Of a stretch of 64,000 nt of DNA, positions 24,959 to 32,672 are shown one piece after another. How positions within the stretch are numbered: position 1 is the first letter of the stretch; the number at the start of each line of letters is the position of its first letter. The notes under the pieces were generated by a model, which ran no database searches, was not told the origin of the DNA, and was given only the letters and a program-made list of their open reading frames with translations. Origin of the DNA: Rhodoblastus sp. 17X3 (GTDB taxonomy: Bacteria > Pseudomonadota > Alphaproteobacteria > Rhizobiales > Beijerinckiaceae); NCBI RefSeq assembly GCF_030056575.1, contig NZ_JASHHX010000001.1, positions 434,001 through 498,000 on the forward strand. Reading direction: 5' to 3'. Position numbers and translations under genes: made by a program.

Positions 24959-27066
24959 CCGAATTCGGCCTCGCCTTCGCGCCGCTGGCGCCGCTCTGGC
25001 TCATCGGCCTGTTCGCCGTTCTCGCTGCAGTTCTGGTTGTCGCCGCCCTGATCCTGCGGCGCCGAGGCGCGATTTTGCGCGCGGTCGTCTTCCTGGCTTT
25101 GCTGGGCGCGCTGACCAATCCGTCGCTGGTCGAGGAGCGCCGCGAAGCCCTGCGCGACGTGGTCGCGGTCGTGCTCGACCGCAGCGCCTCGCAGAATTTC
25201 GGCGACCGCCGCGCCCAGACCGAGGCCGCGCGCGCCGCGCTCGACGAGGCGCTGAAGGGGCTGGAAAATGTCGAGGTTCGATTCATCGACGCGGGGAACG
25301 AGACCGGCGAGTCCGAGGGTGGCGACGGAACGCGGCTGTTTTCGGCGCTGAACGCGGGCCTCGCCGACGTCGCCAGCGAGCGCCTCGGCGGCGTCATCAT
25401 GGTGACTGACGGCGTGGTCCACGACATCCCGCCCTCGCTCGCCGCCGCCGGCCTCAAGGCGCCGCTCCATGCGCTTGTCACCGGCCATGCCGGTGAGCGC
25501 GACCGCCGCATGGTTCTGGTGGAGGCGCCGCGCTTCGGCCTGATCGGCAAGGACATTATGTTCACGGTCAAGGTCGAGGAGGCCAATGGCCCGGGCGATC
25601 CCGTCACCGTCGTCGTCCGGCGCGACGGCGAGGTCGTCACGCGGGTGCTGGCGCGGCCGGGCGAGCCGGTGAAAATCCCGCTGCGCCTGAGCCATGGCGG
25701 GCGCAATGTGCTGGAATTCGACGCCGAGTCGATGCCGGGCGAGATCACCGAGATCAATAACAAGGCCGTGGCGATGGTCGAGGGAATCCGCGACCATCTC
25801 AAGGTGCTGCTGGTTTCGGGCGAGCCCAACCCCGGCGAGCGCGCCTGGCGCAATCTCCTGAAATCCGACGCCAATGTGGAGCTGGTGCATTTCACCATCC
25901 TGCGGCCGCCGGAAAAGCAGGACGGCACGCCGATCCGCGAACTGGCGCTGATCGCCTTTCCCACCGCCGAATTGTTCGGCAAGAAGATCGTCGATTTCGA
26001 CCTGATCCTGTTCGATCGCTATTCCAACATGGGCCTGCTGCCGCCGGCCTATTTCGACAATATCGTCAAATATGTCCGCGACGGCGGCGCGATGGCCATT
26101 ATTGCGGGGCCGAATTTCGCCGAGCCCGACGGGCTTTATTACACGCCGATCGGCAAGATCGTCCCGGCGCGGCCGACCGGGCAGGTGAGCGAGGGGCCGT
26201 TCCGCGCCGCGCTGTCGCAGATCGGCGAACGCCATCCGGTGACGCGCGAGCTGCCGGGAAGCCAGAGCAAGCCGCCGGCCTGGAGCGAGTGGTTCAGGCA
26301 GGAGCAGGCGACGTCCCTGCGCGGCGCCTCGGTGCTGACGGGCGCCAAGGACGCGCCGCTGCTGGTGCTCTCCCGCGAAGGCAAGGGCCGCGTCGGCCTG
26401 CTGCTGACCGACCAGAGCTGGCTCTGGGCGCGCGGTTACGAAGGCGGCGGGCCTTATGTCGATCTGATGCGCCGCGTCGCGCATTGGCTGATGAAGGAGC
26501 CGGAGCTTGAGGAGGAGGCCTTGCGCGCGACCGCGCGTGGCCGCGACCTGACCGTCGAGCGCCAGAGCTTGAGCGAACAAAGCGGCAAGGCGCGGGTGAC
26601 CGCGCCCTCGGGCAAGACGCAGGATGTCGCGCTGGCGCCGGCGGGGCCGGGCCTGTTCCGCGCCAATCTCAAGGCCGAGGAGTTCGGGCTCTATCGCGTG
26701 AGTCAGGGCGAGCTGACGGCGCTGGTCAATGTCGGGCCGGAAAATCCGCTGGAATATCGCGAGGTGGTCTCGACGCCTGAAAAGCTGCGGCCGCTGGCCG
26801 AGGCGAGCGGCGGCTCCGTGCGCCGCATCGGCGCGCCCGGAACGGCTGCGATCGCCATGCCGCGCATCGTCGCCATGCGCGACAGCCCGGTCTATGCGGG
26901 TTCGGACTATATTGGAATCCGCCGCACCGAGGCCAGCGTGGCGCGCGGCGTGAAGCTGACGCCGCTCGCGGTCGGATTGTTCGGGCTGCTGGTCCTGCTC
27001 GGCGCGCTGGTCGGCGCCTGGGCGTGGGAGGGCCGGCGGACGCGGGCCTCGTCTTCGGGCGGCTAG
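24955..27066 (+). CDS. VWA / glutamine-amidotransferase-like membrane protein
   Basis: A 703-residue protein beginning at a TTG codon that overlaps the previous stop (TTGA). Two N-terminal TM helices lie at about 8-32 and 40-58. A VWA-like domain (VVAVVLDRSASQNF, about 75-88) comes next, then beta-rich segments and a class-I GATase-like domain without an obvious catalytic cysteine. A final TM helix (VGLFGLLVLLGALVGAWAW) lies near the C-terminus. This is the fourth gene of the MoxR operon. Such proteins are usually annotated as membrane proteins of unknown function. Confidence 0.8.
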   Translation: MTEFGLAFAPLAPLWLIGLFAVLAAVLVVAALILRRRGAILRAVVFLALLGALTNPSLVEERREALRDVVAVVLDRSASQNFGDRRAQTEAARAALDEALKGLENVEVRFIDAGNETGESEGGDGTRLFSALNAGLADVASERLGGVIMVTDGVVHDIPPSLAAAGLKAPLHALVTGHAGERDRRMVLVEAPRFGLIGKDIMFTVKVEEANGPGDPVTVVVRRDGEVVTRVLARPGEPVKIPLRLSHGGRNVLEFDAESMPGEITEINNKAVAMVEGIRDHLKVLLVSGEPNPGERAWRNLLKSDANVELVHFTILRPPEKQDGTPIRELALIAFPTAELFGKKIVDFDLILFDRYSNMGLLPPAYFDNIVKYVRDGGAMAIIAGPNFAEPDGLYYTPIGKIVPARPTGQVSEGPFRAALSQIGERHPVTRELPGSQSKPPAWSEWFRQEQATSLRGASVLTGAKDAPLLVLSREGKGRVGLLLTDQSWLWARGYEGGGPYVDLMRRVAHWLMKEPELEEEALRATARGRDLTVERQSLSEQSGKARVTAPSGKTQDVALAPAGPGLFRANLKAEEFGLYRVSQGELTALVNVGPENPLEYREVVSTPEKLRPLAEASGGSVRRIGAPGTAAIAMPRIVAMRDSPVYAGSDYIGIRRTEASVARGVKLTPLAVGLFGLLVLLGALVGAWAWEGRRTRASSSGG

Positions 27067-27563
27067 ACGCCGGACGTCACGACGCCCTTGTGGCTTTGCA
27101 GCGCGCCCGGCTGCAGCTCGCAATAAAGAAGGCGGCCGGGATCGACAGGGCCGGGAAACTGGAAGCGTCCGAACGGGGCGCGCGAAAAGCCCAAGCGTTC
27201 ATAAAGCGGCGGATCGCCCACCAGAACGACAAGTCCATGGCCCGCATCGCGCGCCGCCTGCAGCGATTTCTGGACCAAAGCCTCGCCAAGCCCTCGCGCG
27301 CGGAAGGCCTCCTCGACTGTGAGCGGGCCGAGCAAAAGGGCCGGCGCGCCGCCGATGGCGATCGGCGTCATGGTGTTGGCGCCAACCAGCATCCGCCCGA
27401 TGCGGGCGAGAAAAGACAGGCTCCAATCCGGCTCGACGCCCTCGCGCAGGCGATAGGCGGTCTTGGCGAAACGCCCCGGACCGAAGGCGCGCTCCTCCAG
27501 CTTGAGGATGGCCGGCTGATCGGCGGGCGTGACGAGGGCGTAATTGAGCGAGAGTTCGGACAT
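27063..27563 (-). CDS. GNAT family N-acetyltransferase
   Basis: A 166-residue acetyltransferase of the YhbS-like GNAT group. The acetyl-CoA-binding motif A is RARGLGEALV at 88-97, preceded by beta4 LLLGPLTV and followed by GLVVLVGDPPLYERLGF, the beta5 and C-terminal block of this subgroup. The acceptor substrate is unknown. It is convergent with, and overlaps by 4 bp, the last gene of the MoxR operon. Confidence 0.85.
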   Translation of the reverse strand: MSELSLNYALVTPADQPAILKLEERAFGPGRFAKTAYRLREGVEPDWSLSFLARIGRMLVGANTMTPIAIGGAPALLLGPLTVEEAFRARGLGEALVQKSLQAARDAGHGLVVLVGDPPLYERLGFSRAPFGRFQFPGPVDPGRLLYCELQPGALQSHKGVVTSGV

Positions 27564-27660
27564 GGCGGGGGTTTAGCGCCCCCTGCGCCAGGGGGAAAGC
27601 GCCAAATTGCTTTGCAGGCGGCGAAAAGGCTCTTGCCGCCCCAAAAAAATCTGGCCGCCC

Positions 27661-27701
27661 CAAAAAGAGAAAGCGCCGGCCGCGGGATTGCGGCCGGCGC
27701 T
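27661..27701 (-). terminator. Rho-independent terminator of the first cytochrome c gene
   Basis: A perfect 12-bp stem AGCGCCGGCCGC (27672-27683) pairs with GCGGCCGGCGCT (27690-27701) around a 6-base loop. On the minus strand the hairpin is followed by TTCTCTTTTTG. It lies 23 bp past the stop of the cytochrome c gene at 27724. Confidence 0.9.
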
Positions 27702-27723
27702 GCAAAGAAGGGAGGAAACTGGC

Positions 27724-28113
27724 TTATTTGGAGCCGTCAGCCTTGAACTGGGCGATATAGGCCCAGAGATTGGCGCGGTCGGCCTCTTCCGGAATGCCGG
27801 CGAAGGTCATCTTGGTGCCGGGGATCTTCTTCTGCGGGCCAGCGATATATTCGAGGAAGGTCGCCTCATCCCAGGTCAGGCCGGAGTTCTTGTTGGCGTC
27901 GGAATAATTATAGCCTTCAACCGCGCCGGTCTTGCGGCCAACGAGGCCGTTCAGTTCGGGGCCGACGACGTTCTTCGCGCCCGGGCCGATCTGGTGGCAG
28001 GCCTTGCACTTGTTGAAGACCTTGGCGCCCGCTTCGGGATCGCCCGCGGCGAAAGCGGAGGAGGAGACCAGAGCCAGAGCGGCCGCCGCCGCCAGCGTGT
28101 GGATGAGCTTCAT
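27724..28113 (-). CDS. Class I cytochrome c (c2/c550 type)
   Basis: A 129-residue periplasmic electron carrier. Signal peptide residues 1-22 end SAFA. Heme attaches at C36-K-A-C39-H40 and the axial methionine is M102 in GTKMTFAG. The GPELNGLVGRKTGAVEGYNY segment is typical of cytochrome c2/mitochondrial-like c. It probably shuttles electrons between the bc1 complex (also in this window) and an oxidase or other acceptor. It is monocistronic with its own terminator. A paralogue is at 62154-62567. Confidence 0.92.
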   Translation of the reverse strand: MKLIHTLAAAAALALVSSSAFAAGDPEAGAKVFNKCKACHQIGPGAKNVVGPELNGLVGRKTGAVEGYNYSDANKNSGLTWDEATFLEYIAGPQKKIPGTKMTFAGIPEEADRANLWAYIAQFKADGSK

Positions 28114-28296
28114 GTGACGTTTCCTTCCTGACGATGGGGACTACGAACCCGAATCGGTGCAAACTTCCTTGGCGCAATGAACCAAGTGTATTTTTTGCGC
28201 GCGCCAATCTAGGCCGTGGAAGGGCCCGTGACAATCGCTCCCGCGCTTATCAGGCACTCAACTTTGGCGCCTCCTTTTGTCGCAGGGGGCTGAGCC

Positions 28297-29907
28297 TTGG
28301 CCAGTCTTGACGCGGCGCGCGAAATCCTTCGCACGCGTTTCCGCTTTGACGATTTTCTGCCCGGCCAGGCCGAGGCCGTCGCCGCCGCCCTCGACGGCGA
28401 GGATGTTTTCGTGCTGTGGCCGACGGGCGGCGGCAAGTCGCTGGTCTATCAATTGCCGGCTCTGGCGCGTCCGGGCCTGACGCTCGTCGTTTCGCCGCTG
28501 GTCGCCCTGATGCGCGATCAGGCGCAGAAACTCGCACGGCTTGGCGTCCCCGCAGCGGCGCTATACGCCGATCTGGAGCCGGACGCCTATGCGAGGCTCC
28601 GCGCCGGTCTCGAAAACGGCGCGCTGCGGTTGCTTTATATCGCGCCCGAACGCCTCGCCGATCCGGAGGCGCTGGCGATGGTGCGGGCGGCTGGCGTGCG
28701 CGCGCTGGCGATCGACGAGGCTCATTGCATCTCGCAATGGGGCCATGATTTCCGCCCCGAATACCGCCGCATCGCCGCCGCCGCCGGGGCCCTTGGGGCG
28801 CCCCAGATCATCGCCGCGACCGCTACGGCCTCGCCGCGCACGCGGGCCGACATCGTCGAAAATATCTTCGCGCGGCCGCCGCGCCTGTGCATCGGGTCGT
28901 TTCGCCGGCCGTCGGTCGCGCTCTCGGCGCAACCGCGCGCCCGCGATCGTTTCGCCCAGCTGCTCGCGCTCGTCGCGGCGCGAAAGGGGAAAAGCGGCAT
29001 CGTCTATTGCGCGTCGCGCGCAATGGCGGACCGGGTCGCCGATCTCCTGAACGGCGCCGGATTCGCGGCGGCCTCCTATCACGCCGGATTGCCGTCCGAC
29101 CTACGCGCCGCGCGGCAGGACGAATTTCTCGCGCGCACCGACATGGTGATGGCGGCCACCATCGCCTTCGGCCTTGGCGTGGACAAGCCGGACGTGCGGT
29201 TCGTGATCCATTTCGATCCGCCCCACCATCTGGAAACGCTCTATCAGGAAACCGGCCGCGCCGGCCGCGACGGGGCGGCGGCGGAAGCCATCGCGCTCTA
29301 TGGCGAGCGGGACATCGCCGTCTTGCGCGCTGCGCGGCTCGATCTTGCGCGCGTCGATCCTGCTGCCGGTTTCCGCGCGAAGGCGCTGTCGGATTATTTC
29401 CAGACCTGGCGCTGCCGCGAGCAGACACTGCTCGCGGTTCTGGGCGAGGAGGCGCCGCCCTGCGGGCAATGCGACAATTGCCGTCGCGGCGGTTTCGGAC
29501 TGCGTCAGGCGGCGTTCCTTGCCGCGCGCATCGCCCGCGACGGACCGCGCGAGATGCTTGCCCTCGCGCGTCATGGATTAGAACTCTGCCTTTCCGGTCG
29601 GTCATCGCCCGTCGCCGAGGAGGAGGAGGCGGCGATCGGCGCGCCGGCGGAAGAGGGGTTGAGGCAGGCGGCGCGGGTATTGTGCGCCGGGCAGGACCGG
29701 CGCCTGCGCGCTCTCCGGGCGGCGCGAATCGTGGTGGCCCGCCGTGGCGGCGTCGCGCCCGCGCGGCTGATCGCGGAAGAGGCGCTGATGGGGCTGATCG
29801 AATCGCCGCCAGCGGACCTTGAGGAACTCGTCGCCCGTTGCGGCGACGAAAGCGGCGTGCTGTCCCGTCATGGCGCGCCCATTCTCGAAACGGTGCGCTA
29901 TGGTTAA
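28297..29907 (+). CDS. RecQ-family ATP-dependent DNA helicase
   Basis: A 536-residue 3'-5' superfamily-2 helicase. Walker A is WPTGGGKS at 41-48. The DEAH box lies in IDEAHCISQWGHDFRPEY (D140-H143). Motif VI is QETGRAGRDG. A RecQ zinc site CREQTLLAVLGEEAPPCGQC is present, continuing DNC. The region past the zinc domain is short and I see no HRDC domain, so it is a compact RecQ, shorter than E. coli RecQ (about 609). The start is TTG at 28297, supported by AGGGGG about nine bases upstream; no in-frame ATG precedes it. Confidence 0.88.
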   Translation: MASLDAAREILRTRFRFDDFLPGQAEAVAAALDGEDVFVLWPTGGGKSLVYQLPALARPGLTLVVSPLVALMRDQAQKLARLGVPAAALYADLEPDAYARLRAGLENGALRLLYIAPERLADPEALAMVRAAGVRALAIDEAHCISQWGHDFRPEYRRIAAAAGALGAPQIIAATATASPRTRADIVENIFARPPRLCIGSFRRPSVALSAQPRARDRFAQLLALVAARKGKSGIVYCASRAMADRVADLLNGAGFAAASYHAGLPSDLRAARQDEFLARTDMVMAATIAFGLGVDKPDVRFVIHFDPPHHLETLYQETGRAGRDGAAAEAIALYGERDIAVLRAARLDLARVDPAAGFRAKALSDYFQTWRCREQTLLAVLGEEAPPCGQCDNCRRGGFGLRQAAFLAARIARDGPREMLALARHGLELCLSGRSSPVAEEEEAAIGAPAEEGLRQAARVLCAGQDRRLRALRAARIVVARRGGVAPARLIAEEALMGLIESPPADLEELVARCGDESGVLSRHGAPILETVRYG

Positions 29908-30097
29908 TTTTTACTTTGAATGTCTCGAAATAATACAGCGGCGCGGGTGGGTTTTAGTTCAAGAAACGATCTTTTTTAATAAATTGCGCTTGAAAAGTTA
30001 TGGGCGTAACATTTCAAGAAGTTAATGTTTGTTAAGCTTCCTTAACGCATAATTTGCCGAGTGCGAAGCGCGTTATGCTCGCTGGAATGTCCCGCCC
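29908..30097. promoter_or_regulatory. AT-rich promoter region of the DSF-synthase-like gene
   Basis: A 190-bp AT-rich spacer. Three TTAA tetramers lie at 30022, 30032 and 30042, exactly 10 bp apart. The last two form a perfect inverted repeat GTTAAG-CTTC-CTTAAC (30031-30046). They sit 52-76 bp before the ATG at 30098. One helical turn of spacing suggests a protein-binding site. TTAA pairs recall CtrA boxes, but CtrA's usual spacer is 7 bp and here it is 6. Confidence 0.5.
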
Positions 30098-31081
30098 ATG
30101 ATGCAGTCCGTCGACTTTTCGTCATTGCCCTCCTCGCTCCCGGCGCCGAGTCCCATTGATGCGAAACATGATGCGGCTGTCGGGGCGGGCCGGGGGCTGC
30201 CCCGGGGGCTTGCCTTTCTCGTCAAGCCGCGCAAGGAGCTTGACGTTCGTTTCGATCCGGTCGCCAGGACGGTCTGGTGCTCAATGCGCCACGCGACCAG
30301 CGTGAGCTGGACCTTGCCCTTGCTGCATGAGTTGAACGCCCTCTCTGCCGATATTCGCGCGCTTCACGAAGAACAGGGCTTCGACGAGCCGCCGATCCGG
30401 TTCTTCGTCGGCGGCTCGCTGCGAGCTGGCGTGTTCAATATGGGCGGCGACCTGTCCTATTTCCTGAGCCGCGCGCGCGCGAAGGACGAGGAAGCCCTGC
30501 GCGCCTACGCCTATGCCTGCGTCGATCTGGTTTACAATAATTATCACGGCTTCAATTCTCCGGTCGTGACCATCGCGCTGTTGGAGGGCGACGCCCTCGG
30601 CGGCGGCCTCGAGGCGGCCCTGAGCTGCCAGGTCGTGATCGCCGAGCGGGGCGTGAATGTCGGTTTCCCCGAAGCCTTGTTCCATACCTTCCCCGGAATG
30701 GGCGCTTACAGCCTCATATCGCGCCGGCTGGACGCGGCGCGTGCGGAAAAGCTCATTCTTGGCGGCCGGATGTTCAAGTCCGAGGAATTCCACGAGATGG
30801 GCCTGATTGATTACCTGGTCGAGAAGGGCGAGGGGCCAGAACGGGCGCGGGCCTATATCGAGGCGAATACAAAGCGTCATGCATTGCTGGGCGCAATGGG
30901 CAGGGTGCGCCGCCGCGTCGCTCCGCTGAGCCTTGAGGAATTACGCGACGTGACCGATATCTGGGTGGAGACGGTGCTCAATCTCGCGCCGATCAACCTG
31001 CGCAAGATGGAAATGTTGGCCTTGTCGCAAGACCGGCTGTTCCAGCAGGCCGCAAGCCAGCGTTTCAAAGCGGAGCCCTGA
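30098..31081 (+). CDS. RpfF-like crotonase (probable DSF-family signal synthase)
   Basis: A 327-residue crotonase-fold protein. It closely follows Xanthomonas RpfF in several blocks: VFNMGGDLSYFL, GDALGGGLEAALSC, GFPEALFHTFPGMGAYSLIS and DIWVETVLNLAPINLRKM. The two glutamates needed by RpfF for dehydratase/thioesterase chemistry are present as E172 and E192, 20 residues apart as in RpfF (E141/E161). It should make a cis-2-unsaturated fatty acid signal from acyl-ACP. A 45-residue N-terminal extension precedes the conserved part. No RpfC/RpfG-type sensor is nearby. The ATG at 30098 is followed by another at 30101. Confidence 0.78.
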   Translation: MMQSVDFSSLPSSLPAPSPIDAKHDAAVGAGRGLPRGLAFLVKPRKELDVRFDPVARTVWCSMRHATSVSWTLPLLHELNALSADIRALHEEQGFDEPPIRFFVGGSLRAGVFNMGGDLSYFLSRARAKDEEALRAYAYACVDLVYNNYHGFNSPVVTIALLEGDALGGGLEAALSCQVVIAERGVNVGFPEALFHTFPGMGAYSLISRRLDAARAEKLILGGRMFKSEEFHEMGLIDYLVEKGEGPERARAYIEANTKRHALLGAMGRVRRRVAPLSLEELRDVTDIWVETVLNLAPINLRKMEMLALSQDRLFQQAASQRFKAEP

Positions 31082-31142
31082 GCGGGCGGCCATTCGACGG
31101 GCTCCCGCCTTCGCGCCAAATCCTGTCAGAAACGAACCTGCC
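31082..31142. other. 3' flank of the DSF-synthase-like gene
   Basis: A 61-bp stretch between the rpfF-like stop and the minus-strand terminator. I see no separate plus-strand terminator with a T-run; the hairpin at 31154-31188 may serve both strands. Confidence 0.3.
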
Positions 31143-31188
31143 AAAAAGAGAAAGAGCCTCCCGCGATCGACCGGATCGCGGAAGGCTC
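31143..31188 (-). terminator. Rho-independent terminator of the 27-codon gene
   Basis: A 15-bp stem with one mismatch: GAGCCTCCCGCGATC (31154-31168) against GATCGCGGAAGGCTC (31174-31188), 5-base loop. On the minus strand it is followed by TTTCTCTTTTTGG. The flanking CCAAAAAGAGAAAG (plus-strand reading) is identical to that beside the cytochrome c terminator at 27661. Confidence 0.85.
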
Positions 31189-31303
31189 TCGAATCGTCGC
31201 CGCCTGGAAACGGGGCGCAGAACGGGGAGGAAGCGCGCTTCGCCCGAAACGTTCCTGGCTTAGGCGCGACGACCAAATCCTTGGGTTTCGGGCCGGGTCG
31301 CTC

Positions 31304-31387
31304 TCACCATACGACGGCGAGAACGGCGGTCATGAAGGCGAAGGCCGCGCAAATCGAGAGAATTTCAACTTTGATCGCAGAAGTCAT
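31304..31387 (-). CDS. 27-residue hydrophobic peptide (small membrane protein)
   Basis: A tiny ORF starting at an ATG (31385-31387) and ending TGA. The product begins MTSAIKVEILSICAAFAFMT and ends AVLAVVW. After a short polar start it is one transmembrane-length hydrophobic stretch. Support for expression is unusually good: GGAGGG (31395-31400) seven bases upstream, a TTGTTC-N17-TACAAT promoter (31477-31505) and a strong terminator at 31143-31188, all on the minus strand. I do not recognise a family. A longer in-frame upstream extension exists but lacks such a ribosome site. The function is unknown. Confidence 0.6.
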   Translation of the reverse strand: MTSAIKVEILSICAAFAFMTAVLAVVW

Positions 31388-31896
31388 CGACGAGCCCTCC
31401 AGAAGTTCAGATGAAACGTTTCGGGTCCGAATCGGCAAACTCGTTCTCGATGACTTCATCTGTGAAGATTTAATGAATTGTAAATTTTCCGACAGTCCCG
31501 AACAATTCCAAATGACAGGCGCCACGGCGTTAACTCTAGGCATTCGAGCCAAAATTGCACATTTTGCATGCATGCCGCCTTTTACATCGTCAGCATGCTG
31601 ATGAGCGTGGAGCCATCCCGCCGCGCAAATCCGATAAATCCCGGCAGCGGACAGCCTCGCGACGCCCGATATTCGGGCATCTGGTCCTAACGGGCGGCGG
31701 CCTTCGGCAATTTCGATTCGCCTCGTTTCGCCAATTTCCCTCGGCGGCCAACGTCACGCAAACAAATGTGGCCTGTTTAGAATTATTCCAATTTCATTAC
31801 GCGGGAGCGAAACGCGGAAAGCGTTGAAACGCGTGGGCGCTCGGCGCTTAATGCGCAGGCGGCGCGACTCGCGCCGGGATAAAACAGGGAACGGGA
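31388..31896. other. Leader of the small peptide gene and TetR upstream region
   Basis: A 509-bp spacer between the divergent small-peptide and TetR genes. The left third is AT-rich and carries the minus-strand promoter and a leader of about 80 nt. The right part holds the TetR promoter. Palindromes GCATGC (about 31566 and 31594) and a GCGCC-rich stretch are visible. No further coding sequence is convincing. Confidence 0.4.
31477..31505 (-). promoter_or_regulatory. Sigma-70-type promoter for the small peptide gene
   Basis: Reading the minus strand, TTGTTC (-35, 31500-31505) and TACAAT (-10, 31477-31482) are separated by exactly 17 bp. Transcription would start near 31470, giving a leader of about 83 nt and a transcript of roughly 325 nt to the terminator. 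Confidence 0.6.
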
Positions 31897-32571
31897 ATGG
31901 GCGCCGAAGGGAGCTTTTGCGGACGGCGCGCCGAAAAGGGCAGGGGCTACCATCACGGCGGTTTGCGCCTGGCCTTGCTTGCGGCGGCGCGGGCGCTGAT
32001 TTCCGAGCGCGGCCCCGCAGGCTTCACTCTGGCCGAGGCGGCGAAAAGGGTCGGCGTCACCGGCGCCGCGCCCTATCGTCATTTCGCCGACCGTAGCGCC
32101 CTCATCGCCGAACTGGCGCAGCAGGGTTTCGAACATTTCAATGAGGAGTTGGGCCGGGCCTGGAACGGCGGGCAGCCCGACGCCGTCTCCGCACTACGCC
32201 GCCGCGGCGCGGCCTATCTCGCTTTCGCCAGCACCGAACCGGGCCTCTACAAGGCGATGTTCGGCGACGCCGGGGCGCTGGCGCGGCTGAGCGGCGACAG
32301 CGCCGGGCAGAAAGCTTTCGACGACCTTCTGCGCACCACCATTGCGGTGTTGCGGCAGTTTCACGCGCCGGAACAGGGCGCCCGCACGCTGGCGCTGCAG
32401 ATCTGGGCGACCACCCATGGCGTGGCCGAACTGATGCTCGCCGGCCATTTCGGCGACAAGGCCGATCAGGCGCCCGCGCTGCTCGATGAATCCGTTGGCG
32501 CGCTGGTCGAGGCCGCCGTGCGCAAGGCGCTGGGCGTCCCGCCGATCCTGCCTCGGCCCCCTGTCGCCTGA
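31897..32571 (+). CDS. TetR/AcrR family transcriptional regulator
   Basis: A 224-residue repressor-type protein. The N-terminal helix-turn-helix lies at about 25-68 (LLAAARALISERGPAGFTLA, then AAKRVGVTGAAPYRHFADRS). The C-terminal ligand domain contains the WATTHGVAELMLAG segment typical of the WHG subgroup (TetR_C_33). The inducer and target genes are unknown. It is divergent from the 27-codon peptide gene, and the downstream DUF2852 gene is 101 bp away on the same strand. Confidence 0.88.
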   Translation: MGAEGSFCGRRAEKGRGYHHGGLRLALLAAARALISERGPAGFTLAEAAKRVGVTGAAPYRHFADRSALIAELAQQGFEHFNEELGRAWNGGQPDAVSALRRRGAAYLAFASTEPGLYKAMFGDAGALARLSGDSAGQKAFDDLLRTTIAVLRQFHAPEQGARTLALQIWATTHGVAELMLAGHFGDKADQAPALLDESVGALVEAAVRKALGVPPILPRPPVA

Positions 32572-32672
32572 GCAGAAAAATATTTCGCATCTCCCCCTGT
32601 GAAGGTGGTCGATGTAAATGTATATTACATTCACATCGTTGGCCGGACGGGCCGCGATCAATGGAGTGTCAC

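Noticed and set aside
31332-31601. Plus-strand frame of about 89 codons opposite the 27-codon peptide gene (begins MKAKAAQIERISTL)
   Set aside because: It has no good ribosome site or promoter, while the minus strand has a complete promoter, ribosome site and terminator. Some doubt remains.
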